Origin: Mytilus californianus
Lineage: Eukaryota; Mollusca; Bivalvia; Mytilida; Mytilidae
Direction: 5' to 3'
DNA: 64,000 bases
Assembly: GCF_021869535.1 (NCBI RefSeq)
Contig: NW_026262668.1
Span: 137,999,635-138,063,634, forward strand
A program made the translations under genes and the position numbers. Below are positions 47,016-57,964 of this stretch, one piece after another. Below the pieces are notes generated by a model. The model did no database searches. It had not been told where the DNA came from and worked only from the letters and a program-made list of their open reading frames with translations. Position 1 is the first letter of the stretch, and each line of letters begins with the position of its first letter.

Positions 47016-50000
47016 GATGATTTTTCCTCCATGTATTTTACTCTCCTATAAGACTGATCTTATTTGATGATTTTTCCTCCTTGTATTTTACTCTCCTATA
47101 AGATGGATCTTATTTGATGATTTTTTCTCCTTGTATTTTACTCTCCTATAAGATGGATCTTATTTGATGATTTTTCCTCCATGTATTTTACTCTCCTATA
47201 AGATGGATCTTATTCAATGATTTTTCCTCCTTGTATTTTACTCTCCTATAAGATGGATCTTATTTGATGATTTTTTCTCCTTGTATTTTACTCTCCTATA
47301 AGATGGATCTTATTTGATGATTTTTTCTCCTTGTATTTTACTCTCCTATAAGATGGATCTTATTTGATGATTTTTCCTCCTTGTATTTTACTCTCCTATA
47401 AGATGGATCTTATTTGATGATTTTTACTCCTTGTATTTTACTCTCCTATAAGATGGATCTTATTTGATGATTTTTCCTCCTTGTATTTTACTCTCCTATA
47501 AGATGGATCTTATTTGATGATTTTTTCTCCTTGTATTTTACTCTCCTATAAGACTGATCTTATTTGATGATTTTTCCTCCTTGTATTTTACTCTCCTATA
47601 AGATGGATCTTATTTGATGATTTTTCCTCCTTGTATTTTACTCTCCTATAAGATGGATCTTTTTTGATGATTTTTCCTCCTTGTATTTTACTCTCCTATA
47701 AGACTGATCTTATTTGATGTTTTTTACTCCTTGTATTTTACTCTCCTATAAGACTGATCTTATTTGATGATTTTTCCTCCTTGTATTTTACTCTCCTATA
47801 AGACTGATCTTATTTGATGATTTTTACTCCTTGTATTTTACTCTCCTATAAGACTGATCTTATTTGATGATTTTTACTCCTTGTATTTTACTCTCCTATA
47901 AGATGGATCTTATTTGATGATTTTTCCTCCTTGTATTTTACTCTCCTATAAGATGGATCTTTTTTGATGATTTTTCCTCCTTGTATTTTACTCTCCTATA
48001 AGACTGATCTTATTTGATGATTTTTACTCCTTGTATTTTACTCTCCTATAAGACTGATCTTATTTGATGATTTTTTTCCTCCTTGTATTTTACTCTCCTA
48101 TAAGATGGATCTTATTTGATGATTTTTCCTCCTTGTATTTTACTCTCCTATAAGATGGATCTTTTTTGATGATTTTTCCTCCTTGTATTTTACTCTCCTA
48201 TAAGACTGATCTTATTTGATGTTTTTTACTCCTTGTATTTTACTCTCCTATAAGACTGATCTTATTTGATGATTTTTCCTCCTTGTATTTTACTCTCCTA
48301 TAAGACTGATCTTATTTGATGATTTTTCATCCTTGTATTTTCCTCTCCTATAAGACTGATCTTATTTGATGATTTTTCCTCCTTGTATTTTACTCTCCTA
48401 TAAGACTGATCTTATTTGATGATTTTTACTCCTTGTATTTTACTCTCCTATAAGACTGATCTTATTTGATGATTTTTCATCCTTGTATTTTACTCTCCTA
48501 TAAGACTGATCTTATTTGATGATTTTTCATCCTTGTATTTTACTCTCCTATAAGACTGATCTTATTTGATGATTTTTCATCCTTGTATTTTACTCTCCTA
48601 TAAGACTGATCTTATTTGATGATTTTTCATCCTTGTATTTTACTCTCCTATAAGACTGATCTTATTTGATGATTTTTACTCCTTGTATTTTACTCTCCTA
48701 TAAGATGGATCTTATTTGATGATTTTTCCTCCTTGTATTTTACTCTCCTATAAGATGGATCTTATTCGATGATTTTTCATCCTTGTATTTTACTCTCCTA
48801 TAAGACTGATCTTATTTGATGATTTTTCCTCCTTGTATTTTACTCTCCTACAAGATGGATCTTATTTGATGATTTTTCATCCTTGTATTTTACTCTCCTA
48901 CAAGATGGATCTTATTTGATGATTTTTTCTCCTTGTATTTTACTCTCCTATAAGACTGATCTTATTTGATGATTTTTCCTCCTTGTATTTTACTCTCCTA
49001 CAAGATGGATCTTATTTGATGATTTTTCATCCTTGTATTTTACTCTCCTACAAGATGGATCTTATTTGATGATTTTTTCTCCTTGTATTTTACTCTCCTA
49101 CAAGATGGATCTTATTTGATGATTTTTCATCCTTGTATTTTACTCTCCTACAAGATGGATCTTATTTGATGATTTTTTCTCCTTGTATTTTACTCTCCTA
49201 TAAGATGGATCTTATTTGATGATTTTTACTCCTTGTATTTTACTCTCCTATAAGATGGATCTTATTTGATGATTTTTCCTCCTTGTATTTTACTCTCCTA
49301 TAAGATGGATCTTATTTGATGATTTTTTCTCCTTGTATTTTACTCTCCTATAAGACTGATCTTATTTGATGATTTTTCCTCCTTGTATTTTACTCTCCTA
49401 TAAGATGGATCTTATTTGATGATTTTTCCTCCTTGTATTTTACTCTCCTATAAGATGGATCTTTTTTGATGATTTTTCCTCCTTGTATTTTACTCTCCTA
49501 TAAGACTGATCTTATTTGATGTTTTTTACTCCTTGTATTTTACTCTCCTATAAGACTGATCTTATTTGATGATTTTTCCTCCTTGTATTTTACTCTCCTA
49601 TAAGACTGATCTTATTTGATGATTTTTCATCCTTGTATTTTCCTCTCCTATAAGACTGATCTTATTTGATGATTTTTCCTCCTTGTATTTTACTCTCCTA
49701 TAAGACTGATCTTATTTGATGATTTTTACTCCTTGTATTTTACTCTCCTATAAGACTGATCTTATTTGATGATTTTTACTCCTTGTATTTTACTCTCCTA
49801 TAAGATGGATCTTATTTGATGATTTTTCCTCCTTGTATTTTACTCTCCTATAAGATGGATCTTTTTTGATGATTTTTCCTCCTTGTATTTTACTCTCCTA
49901 TAAGACTGATCTTATTTGATGATTTTTACTCCTTGTATTTTACTCTCCTATAAGACTGATCTTATCTGATGATTTTTTTCCTCCTTGTATTTTACTCTCC

Positions 50001-51084
50001 TATAAGATGGATCTTATTTGATGATTTTTCCTCCTTGTATTTTACTCTCCTATAAGATGGATCTTTTTTGATGATTTTTCCTCCTTGTATTTTACTCTCC
50101 TATAAGACTGATCTTATTTGATGATTTTTCCTCCTTGTATTTTACTCTCCTATAAGACTGATCTTATTTGATGATTTTTCATCCTTGTATTTTACTCTCC
50201 TATAAGACTGATCTTATTTGATGATTTTTCCTCCTTGTATTTTACTCTCCTATAAGACTGATCTTATTTGATGATTTTTCATCCTTGTATTTTACTCTCC
50301 TATAAGACTGATCTTATTTGATGATTTTTACTCCTTGTATTTTACTCTCCTATAAGATGGATCTTATTTGATGATTTTTCCTCCTTGTATTTTACTCTCC
50401 TATAAGATGGATCTTATTCGATGATTTTTCATCCTTGTATTTTACTCTCCTATAAGACTGATCTTATTTGATGATTTTTCCTCCTTGTATTTTACTCTCC
50501 TACAAGATGGATCTTATTTGATGATTTTTCATCCTTGTATTTTACTCTCCTACAAGATGGATCTTATTTGATGATTTTTTCTCCTTGTATTTTACTCTCC
50601 TATAAGACTGATCTTATTTGATGATTTTTCCTCCTTGTATTTTACTCTCCTACAAGATGGATCTTATTTGATGATTTTTCATCCTTGTATTTTACTCTCC
50701 TACAAGATGGATCTTATTTGATGATTTTTTCTCCTTGTATTTTACTCTCCTACAAGATGGATCTTATTTGATGATTTTTCATCCTTGTATTTTACTCTCC
50801 TACAAGATGGATCTTATTTGATGATTTTTTCTCCTTGTATTTTACTCTTCTACAAGATGGATCTTATTTGATGATTTTTCCTCCTTGTATTTTACTCTCC
50901 TATAAGATGGATCTTATTTGATGATTTTTTCTCCTTGTATTTTACTCTCCTATAAGATGGATCTTATTTGATGATTTTTACTCCTTGTATTTTACTCTCC
51001 TATAAGATGGATCTTATTCAATGATTTTTCCTCCTTGTATTTTGGTCTCCTATAAGACTGATCTTATTCAATGATTTTCTTATT

Positions 51085-51163
51085 TGACTGTTCATCATCT
51101 TCGCTAGCCAAGGGTTACGATCTAGTCCCCTCCTCTCCCCTTGGCTAATGAAGATGACTGTTC
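51085..51163. mobile_element. Tiny foldback element flanked by 9-bp direct repeats
   Basis: The arms 'catcttcgctagccaaggg' (51096-51114) and 'ccccttggctaatgaagatg' (51137-51156) are inverted repeats with two internal mismatches around a pyrimidine-rich 22-bp loop. 'tgactgttc' occurs on both sides, at 51085-51093 and 51155-51163, as a possible target-site duplication. It sits within about 10 bp of the end of the 14-kb satellite. I recall similar arm motifs in mussel DNA. Confidence 0.65.
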
Positions 51164-51293
51164 GTAGACAATTACACAAATAACACCATATTTTCAATAT
51201 CCCTTTAGAAATGTTCTTTTTGTCCTAAACAGAATTTACCCACCTGACCTCTGTTATGTCATGACCCTTTGATACTTTCTACCAGGTTTTTTA
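51164..51293. other. Unassigned sequence
   Basis: No feature was recognised. Confidence 0.3.
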
Positions 51294-52238
51294 TTAGCTC
51301 ACCTGTCTGGAAGGGTCAACTGAGCGTTTGTCCAAAATTGGCTACAATCATTCTTGGGGTGTCTATAACATAAAACATAGGGGGTAAAATACAAGTTTTG
51401 TCTATTGTCTTGAAAACTGCTATAGAAAGAGAAAATCTGACAGGGTAGAAATGTTCAGATTTATGTGGTTAAACATCAAAACTTTCAAAGGAGTTATTTT
51501 CCTTAGATCATGCATTTAACCAACTTATTTTCATTTTTGCCTTTCATTTTGAAAACTATAATACATTAGGCCAAGTAAATTTAATTAGTAGATTTTCATC
51601 CAAATTTTTGAAAAAAATGGGGTGGGTGGGAGGATTTTATTTTTTATTTTTTATTAGATATGAAACGCTCTTGTGACGTGTTCTTCATATATGCAAGTGT
51701 AATAATAAGGTTCTATCATGTATATACATGTATAACGAATCAAACATACAAAGAAATGCAAAAACCAAAATTTGAAACAGGATGTTATTAATGAAACGAA
51801 ATTATCGACAGTTACCGGTAACGAAAATGAACAAAATCTTGAAATCGTAAATTTTTCAAAATAAAAAAAATTGGGGCGGAACGATTTCAGAGGGGCGGGC
51901 GGGGATGAAAATCTATCAATTAATTTTAATTGGCCTTAGAGGAACTTAAATGGCAATAATGATCAGGCAGACAAGATCTACAAATAAGTCAACCAGGCCA
52001 AAATTGTCAAGTCAACTCCTTATATGAGTTATTACCCTTAAATGATAATTTTTACCATGTTTTAGACTATTATCTAGAAAAGTTTAAAAAGCAAAAATTA
52101 TCAACAGGACAAGATATACATTTCAGTTGACATGAGTGAAATCGTCAGTTAACTCTTTATGGAATTATTGCCTTTTATTGATTTTAATTGTTGAAGAAGC
52201 AGGTGAGCAACACCCAGGCTCTTTAGATCCTCTAGTTT
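51294..52238 (+). mobile_element. Family A, copy with both ends visible
   Basis: The left end 'agctcacctg' (51296-51305) and right end 'caggtgagc' (52200-52208) are inverted. The right end continues 'aggctctttagatcct' (hairpin with one mismatch relative to 1447-1462), then 'ctagttttc'. Internal modules ('aatgttcagattt', 'gttattttcctta', 'aagatctacaaataagtcaa') match the copies at 1-1469 and 59331-60905. The element is split by a MITE at 51569-51935. Confidence 0.8.
51566..51938. mobile_element. MITE-2 nested in family A, TTA flanks
   Basis: The 33-bp terminal inverted repeats begin 'ggccaagtaaatttaatt' on the left (51569) and, in reverse, 'ggccaattaaaattaatt' on the right (ending 51935), with 29 of 33 bases matching and the common inner end 'gattttcatcc'. 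Both ends are flanked by TTA. The host family A copies elsewhere read 'attatagatagagataaac' straight through this point, giving the empty site. The interior holds 'ggggtgggtggga' and 'ggggcgggcgggga' G-rich patches just inside the ends and no frame. Confidence 0.88.
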
Positions 52239-52450
52239 TCAGCACAATAGGTGACACTAGTTGAGCAGGATCTGCTTTCTCTATCTGAACATCTCAGACC
52301 AACCAAAGTATTCTGCTTTTCACTTTTATATTTCATTTTATTTTTCTGTGTATATGTTGATTTTTTTGGGTTATTGTCTTGTCTACCCTTTAGTAGACCC
52401 TTACATAATTTTGTCTATTTGATGTGTGAATCTTTGATAAAGTAATGTAA
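52239..52450 (+). mobile_element. Family F fragment, diverged
   Basis: 'gacactagttgagcaggatc' followed by 'tgctttctctatctgaaca' corresponds loosely to the family F start at 21186. The open frame at 52251-52445 is hydrophobic by virtue of T-rich sequence and has no recognised domain. Confidence 0.4.
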
Positions 52451-53712
52451 GAAGATCAAGATTTCAAGCAAATGAGAAGTCGTTAAACAGGAATATATGT
52501 GGGATACATGGAAGAAGGATAAAAGATATTGGGCAAAGTCAACTAAGTTTTTCATGGAGCCAATGCCATTTGTATGCATTTTCTGTATGTCATTTCATAA
52601 CATATTTAACTGATGAATTTTGTAGTTTAATGTTATTTTGCAATGACATTTTTTTCTGTTTTGATAATAGGACTTAAATAGTATTAAATATGATATTGTC
52701 AATTATTATTTGCTGTGTAAAAAGTATTGAAACAGTGTGTTATTACATCGTGCAAGGTAGACGTTCAGAGGGGAATATAATGTTTTGTTCAATGTCAGGT
52801 GAGTTTGTCGGAACCATTCAAATATTTATTTAGCCAGCAATATTTGCCTACAGTGGAATAATGTTTAAATTGATACCAGCTTTTAGTCTTAGTGTCCATC
52901 TCCAATTTTAACAAGCTGAAAATCCACACTGTAATATTCTAAAATACTGATAAAATATGGAAGAAAGACATAAATGTTTGTTAAGGCAGCCAAATATATT
53001 TTGTAACAAGTTATGTCATTTTAAGTGGGTGTTTTTTATTTGCTCTTTTGAGAAATTAGGATACCAACAAATTTTTATAGGATATAAATGGACTTCTAAA
53101 GTCCAGAAATGTCCATTTTACAACATTTATTTTTCTGGTCGACCAGTTTGATATTTGATTCTATTGTAATGGTGCTTTCAGGCATAACTTGACTATTTTA
53201 ATGAGGTTTTTTGCAGCTTCATCGACTATTGTAAAGTTTGTGTATTGATTGTTGAGTGCTTGATTTCATTGTTAATAGGCCTTTTACTTTGTTCTTCAAT
53301 TAATGATGCAGCACACATTATAAAATAGTCTAGTGAAAATTCAGGTGTACATCAAGGAAATTATGATACTGTTTTTTTTTTTTTTTTTAGCAGAAAAAGA
53401 GTTTGACGAATTAAAAATTAAAATTTCAGGATTATGGTAGCAAAAGGACATTTGGTACTTAATTGACTGTAAAATGCACATATTTTTAGGGCTTACTATT
53501 CTAAGAAAATTTCCATTCTTTTATATATGTATAGTCTTGACTGAAGACTGTGGGTGTTTATTGACTTCATTTATTGTCATTTGGGCTTTGTTTTTGGAAA
53601 GCTGTCAGGTAATCATACAAAATGTCCTTTTCTCACCCTGTGGTTTGTTAACGTTGGTGTGTTTGCTATTGACTGAGTTGACGTTATACATCTCATCCAA
53701 CCTCATAGGTTA
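52451..53712. other. No supported gene; AT-rich DNA
   Basis: A long T-run (about 53371-53388) precedes 'agcagaaaaagag', which looks like a splice acceptor but is followed by no convincing exon. Frames 52957-53151 and 53474-53713 are chance-length. Confidence 0.3.
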
Positions 53713-54145
53713 GACAGTGTACACATACTTTTTCCGCCGTAGCAGAGAGGGCATTAAGTGTTACCTTTTTCCGTACGTCCCTAAAATTGGTTTTGGTTCT
53801 CTAACTTTAGTTTGCCTCAACCAAATGTTATAAAACTTATATACAATGCTAATTACCCCCAAAACACAGATCAATTTCGAAATTGGGTGGCGTCACTTTT
53901 ACCGTTCATGAGTTATGCCCTTTATAAACATAAAAATTGCTTAATTTTTCGTTTCTGTTCTTCTTCTTTAGTTTGCCTCAACCAAATGTTATAAAACTTA
54001 TACACAATGCTTATTACCACAAAAGACAGGTCAAGTTCGAAATTAGGTGACGTCACTTTTACCATTCATGTGGAAGTTGACTCATGCATATTTACAAGCG
54101 GGGCCATCTGTGGCCCATAGACACATTCTCCATTTATTTTATAAT
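53713..54145 (+). mobile_element. Dispersed repeat family G with two 161-bp internal units
   Basis: The sequence 'gccgtagcagagagggcatt', 'aagtgttaccttttt' and 'ccgtacgtccc' introduces two units starting 'tttgcctcaaccaaatgtta' (53811 and 53972, 161 bp apart), each with 'taaaacttata', 'cacagatcaatttcgaaatt' or its variant, and 'gcgtcacttttaccgttcat'. The end reads 'gcggggccatctgtggccca'. I recognise this as a common bivalve dispersed sequence. The frame 53812-53994 is part of it, not a gene. Confidence 0.7.
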
Positions 54146-54163
54146 TAATATGAAAAATATATA

Positions 54164-54391
54164 ATTTAAGGAAGTTAGCTACTCTTGTTTTTGACATTTT
54201 GTCAGATATTCGGAGTCCTCTAGTTTTATCTATGTAGTGACAATAAAAATTTTGCCCGCTAACCCCTACTTTCTTTAAACCTGAAATTTTTTTCTACTTT
54301 TTAAATTCCTTTATTTATATACTATTAATTTATAACATTTTTTAAAAAGCTAGTTATTTAGAAACGGAGGAGCTAACATCCTTAAAATTAT
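54164..54391 (-). mobile_element. MITE-1, short copy (about 228 bp)
   Basis: The ends 'aaggaagttagctactc' and 'gaggagctaacatcctt' are inverted repeats (15 of 17). Reversed, it aligns with 26672-27071 over 'ggtttctaaataac', 'agtatataaataaagga', 'gggcaaaatttttattg' and 'tatctgacaaaa', but lacks about 170 bp from the centre of the long copy. It lies 18 bp from the end of the family G copy. Confidence 0.8.
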
Positions 54392-55140
54392 AAATATGTT
54401 CAAAATTTAAAAACTCTCGACATATTTATTATAAATTATCTGTATATTTACCTGTGTTACATGTAAAATGAATGCGTGCAAACGTAATCAAAAGCTGCAT
54501 GCAGTTACGTAAAAAAAATAAATCCCCAAATGCGTGCAAATTTAATGCGCCCAAATGCAGGACTTGGTAATCTCAGATCCCCTCAGGTAAGGTTTCACTT
54601 GGCTATGACAGTTCTTGTTACTGACACTGGGTGCCTGAAATTACAGGTCTTACACTTGCTTCAGTATTCTATCTAATATATGTTACATTTGTTTGATTGT
54701 AATGAATCTTGGATTGTTGACATAAATATTAAATGAAATATAAATCCTTTGCATTGTTGTTAATATAGTGACCATGATTATATGAGCCCACTATAAACCT
54801 GTAGTATAGATACTATATCCAGTATATATATACATAGGAAGTATACCTTGTTTAGTTAAGCCTCCTATTCTATCAATTTTTCTGTGTAAGTATTGACTTT
54901 AAGTTTTACCAGTAAAACTAAATCAACAGTTTACCATTGTTAATGGCACTAGTTCTAAGCTTAATTTATTGTTCAAAGGATGAAATGGAAATGAATGGTT
55001 GATTGATACCTTCAGCACAGGAGTAAACAGAAGGGAAAGATAGTTAATTTGTCTTAATAATTATAGAGTTAATGTAAATTGTATGGAAAATTGATGTTCT
55101 GTATTTGTATACACTGATGTTACCTGAGACTAAAATGGGG
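54392..55140. other. Unassigned sequence
   Basis: 'aatgcgtgcaaacgtaat' near 54471 and 'aatgcgtgcaaatttaat' near 54528 form a short direct pair. No gene is supported. Confidence 0.3.
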
Positions 55141-56836
55141 TAAATAGGTATAAATGTTAAGGTGTTTCATTTCACTTGGCTTCTCATATGGAAATAGGTA
55201 GAAATGTTAAGGTGTTTCATTTCACGAGGCTTCTCATATGGAAATAGGTAGAAATGTTAAGGTGTTTCATTTCACTTGGCTTCTCATATGGAAACAGGTA
55301 GAAATGTTAATTTTTTTCGTTTCAGTAGGCTTTTCATATGGAAATAGGTAGAAATGTTAAGTTTTTTCATTTCACTTGGCTTCTCATATGGAAATAGGTA
55401 GAAATGTTAAGTTTTTTCATTTCACAAGGCTTCTCATATGGAAATAGGTAGAAATGTTAAGGTGTTTCATTTCACTTGGCTTCTCATATGGAAATACGTA
55501 GAAATGTTAAGGTTTTTCATTTCACTTGGCTTCTCATATGGAAATAGGTAGAAATGTTAAGGTGTTTCATTTCACTTGGCTTCTCATATGGAAATAGGTA
55601 GAAATGTTAAGGTGTTTTGTTTCAGTAGGCTTCTCATATGAAAATAGGTAGAAATGTTAAGGTGTTTCATTTCACTTGGCTTCTCATATGGAAATAGGTA
55701 GAAATGTTAAGGTGTTTCGTTTCAGTAGGCTTCTCATATGGAAATAGGTAGAAATGTTAAGGTGTTTCATTTCAGTAGGCTTCTCATATGGAAATAGGTA
55801 GAAATGTTAAGTTTTTTCATTTCACTTGGCTTCTCATATGGAAATAGGTAGAAATGTTAAGTTTTTTCATTTCACAAGGCTTCTCATATGGAAATAGGTA
55901 GAAATGTTAAGGTGTTTCATTTCACTTGGCTTCTCATATGGAAATACGTAGAAATGTTAAGGTTTTTCATTTCACTTGGCTTCTCATATGGAAATAGGTA
56001 GAAATGTTAAGGTGTTTCATTTCACTTGGCTTCTCATATGGAAATAGGTAGAAATGTTAAGGTGTTTTGTTTCAGTAGGCTTCTCATATGAAAATAGGTA
56101 GAAATGTTAAGGTGTTTCATTTCACTTGGCTTCTCATATGGAAATAGGTAGAAATGTTAAGGTGTTTCGTTTCAGTAGGCTTCTCATATGGAAATAGGTA
56201 GAAATGTTAAGGTGTTTCGTTTCAGTAGGCTTCTCATATGGAAATAGGTAGAAATGTTAAGGTGTTTTGCTTCAGTAGGCTTCTCATATGGAAATTGGTA
56301 GAAATGTTAAGGTGTTTCATTTCACTTGGCTTCTCATATGGAAATAGGTAGAAATGTTAAGGTGTTTCATTTCACTTGGCTTCTCATATGGAAATAGGTA
56401 GAAATTTTAAGGTGTTTCATTTCACGAAGCTTCTCATATGGAAATAGGTAGAAATGTTAAGGTGTTTCATTTCACTTGGCCTCTCATATGGAAATAGGTA
56501 GAAATGTTAAGATGTTTCATTTCAGTAGGCTTCTCATATGGAAATAGGTAGAAATGTTAAGTTTTTTCATTTCACTTGGCTTCTCATATGGAAATAGGTA
56601 GAAATGTTAAGTATTTTCATTTCAGTAGGCTTCTCATATGGAAATAGGTAGAAATGTTAAGGTGTTTCATTTCACTAGGCTTCCCATAAATGGAAATAAG
56701 TAGAAATGTTCAGGTTTTTCATTTCACGAGGCTTCTCATATATGGAAATAGGTAGAAATGTTAAGGTTTTTCATTTCACTATCTCATATGGAAATAGGTA
56801 GAAATGTTAAGGTTTTTACACTTGGCTTCTCATATG
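55141..56836 (+). repeat. Second 50-bp satellite, left block (about 34 units)
   Basis: The unit is 50 bp: 'gaaataggtagaaatgttaa', 'ggtgtttcatttcacttggc' and 'ttctcatatg'. Variable sites are 'cacttggc', 'cagtaggc', 'cacgaggc' and 'cacaaggc', and 'ggtgttt' versus 'gtttttt'. It shares no sequence with the 50-bp satellite at 36.95 kb. A 450-bp higher-order repeat (nine units) is visible between 55.35 and 56.10 kb. The block stops at 56836, where family B is inserted. Confidence 0.96.
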
Positions 56837-57441
56837 CGGCGTCCACAAATATTCACTCTGTGGTTCAAGTTTTTGAAATTTTAATAACTTTCTTAAACTA
56901 TCCTGGATTTGTACCATACTTGGACAGAAGCTTGTTTATGATCATAAGACTGTATCCAGAAGTAAATTTTGTAAAAAAAAAATCCTGTTTTTCCGTATTT
57001 TACTTATAAATGGGCTTAGTTTTTCTGCCAGTTAACATTACATTCACTCTGTGGTTAAAGTTTTTAAAATTTTAATAACTTTCTTAAACTATCCTGGATT
57101 TGTACTAAACTTGGACAGAAGCTTGTTTATGATCAAAAGCTAGTATCTAGAAGGAAATTTTGGAAAAAATTTATTTCCTGTTTTTCCGTATATTACTTAT
57201 AAATGGACTTAGTTTTTCTTTCAGTTAACATTACATACAGTCTACAGTTAAAAAAGTTTTTAAAACATTTATTAGATTCATAAACAGTCCTTGATTTTTA
57301 CCAAACTTGGATAGAAGCTTCTTACAATCAAAAGATAATATCTAGAGGAAAATTTTTAATAATTTTTTCCCCATTTTTGTTGAGCCTGCGACTAACAGCA
57401 AAATTAGGCAAGACACTGGGTTCCGCTGAACCCTTACGAAT
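56837..57441 (+). mobile_element. Family B, 5'-truncated copy (605 bp) inserted in the second 50-bp satellite
   Basis: This copy starts at 'cggcgtccacaaatattcac', about 60 bp inside the full copy at 30206, and has three rather than four internal modules (starts near 56853, 57043 and 57236). The 3' end is complete: 'ggttccgctgaacc' (57419-57432, one mismatch from a perfect palindrome), then 'cttacgaattttt'. The satellite resumes with 'catttcaagaggcttctc'. Confidence 0.85.
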
Positions 57442-57964
57442 TTTTCATTTCAAGAGGCTTCTCATATGGAAATAGGTAGAAATGTTAAGGTTTTTACACT
57501 TGGCTTCTCATATATTGAAATAGGTTGAAATGTTAAGGTTTTTCATTTCACGAGGCACCTCATATGGAAATAGGTATAAATGTTCAGGTTTTTCATTTCA
57601 CGAGGCTTCTCATATGGAAATAGGTAGAAATGTTAAGGTGTTTCATTTCACGAGGCTTCTCATATGGAAATAGGTAGAAATGTTAAATTTTTTCATTACA
57701 CTTGGCTTCTCATATATTGAAATAAGTAGAAATGTTAAGGTGTTTCATTTCACGAGGCTTCTTATATGGAAATAGGTAGAAATGTTCAGGTTTTTCATTT
57801 CACTAGGCTTCTTATATGGAAATAGGTAGAAATGTTCAGGTTTTTCATTTCACCAGGCTTCTCATATAGAAAAGGTAGAAATGTTAAGGTGTTTACACTT
57901 GGCTTCTCATATGGAAATAGGTAGAAATGTTCAGGTTATTCATTTCACTAAGCTTCTCATATGG
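57442..57964 (+). repeat. Second 50-bp satellite, right block (about 10 units, diverged)
   Basis: The same unit as 55141-56836 continues, with more variants ('tcatatattgaaatag', 'aatgttcaggttttt', 'cttatatgg') and several shortened units. The greater decay here is consistent with being the array edge. Confidence 0.93.

Larger units (their letters stand above)
36951..51079 (+). repeat. 14.1-kb satellite array of 50-bp units (about 282 units)
   Basis: The unit contains 'gatcttatttgatgattttt', then a variable triplet or quadruplet before 'ccttgtattttactctcc' and 'tataaga'. The common alternatives before 'ccttg' are act, cct, tct and cat; the other main variable site is 'aagactgatc' versus 'aagatggatc'. 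A few units are 51-52 bp (extra T) or 48 bp. The plus strand is strongly T-rich and the consensus has no CpG. The 'atgg' form makes a 16-bp dyad 'ataagatggatcttat'. The array contains a 4702-bp segmental duplication (about 38.2-42.7 kb and 42.9-47.0 kb) and smaller higher-order repeats. No frame of note is open. Confidence 0.98.

Noticed and set aside
36951..51079. CRISPR array
   Set aside because: The units are contiguous 50-bp repeats with no unique spacers, in a eukaryotic context.
53371..53400. Long T-run plus 'agcag' as a splice acceptor
   Set aside because: No open frame of useful length follows and no donor is evident; T-runs are common in this DNA.
36951..57964. Relationship between the two satellites that both have 50-bp units
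   Set aside because: The two units share no sequence blocks; equal length appears coincidental.
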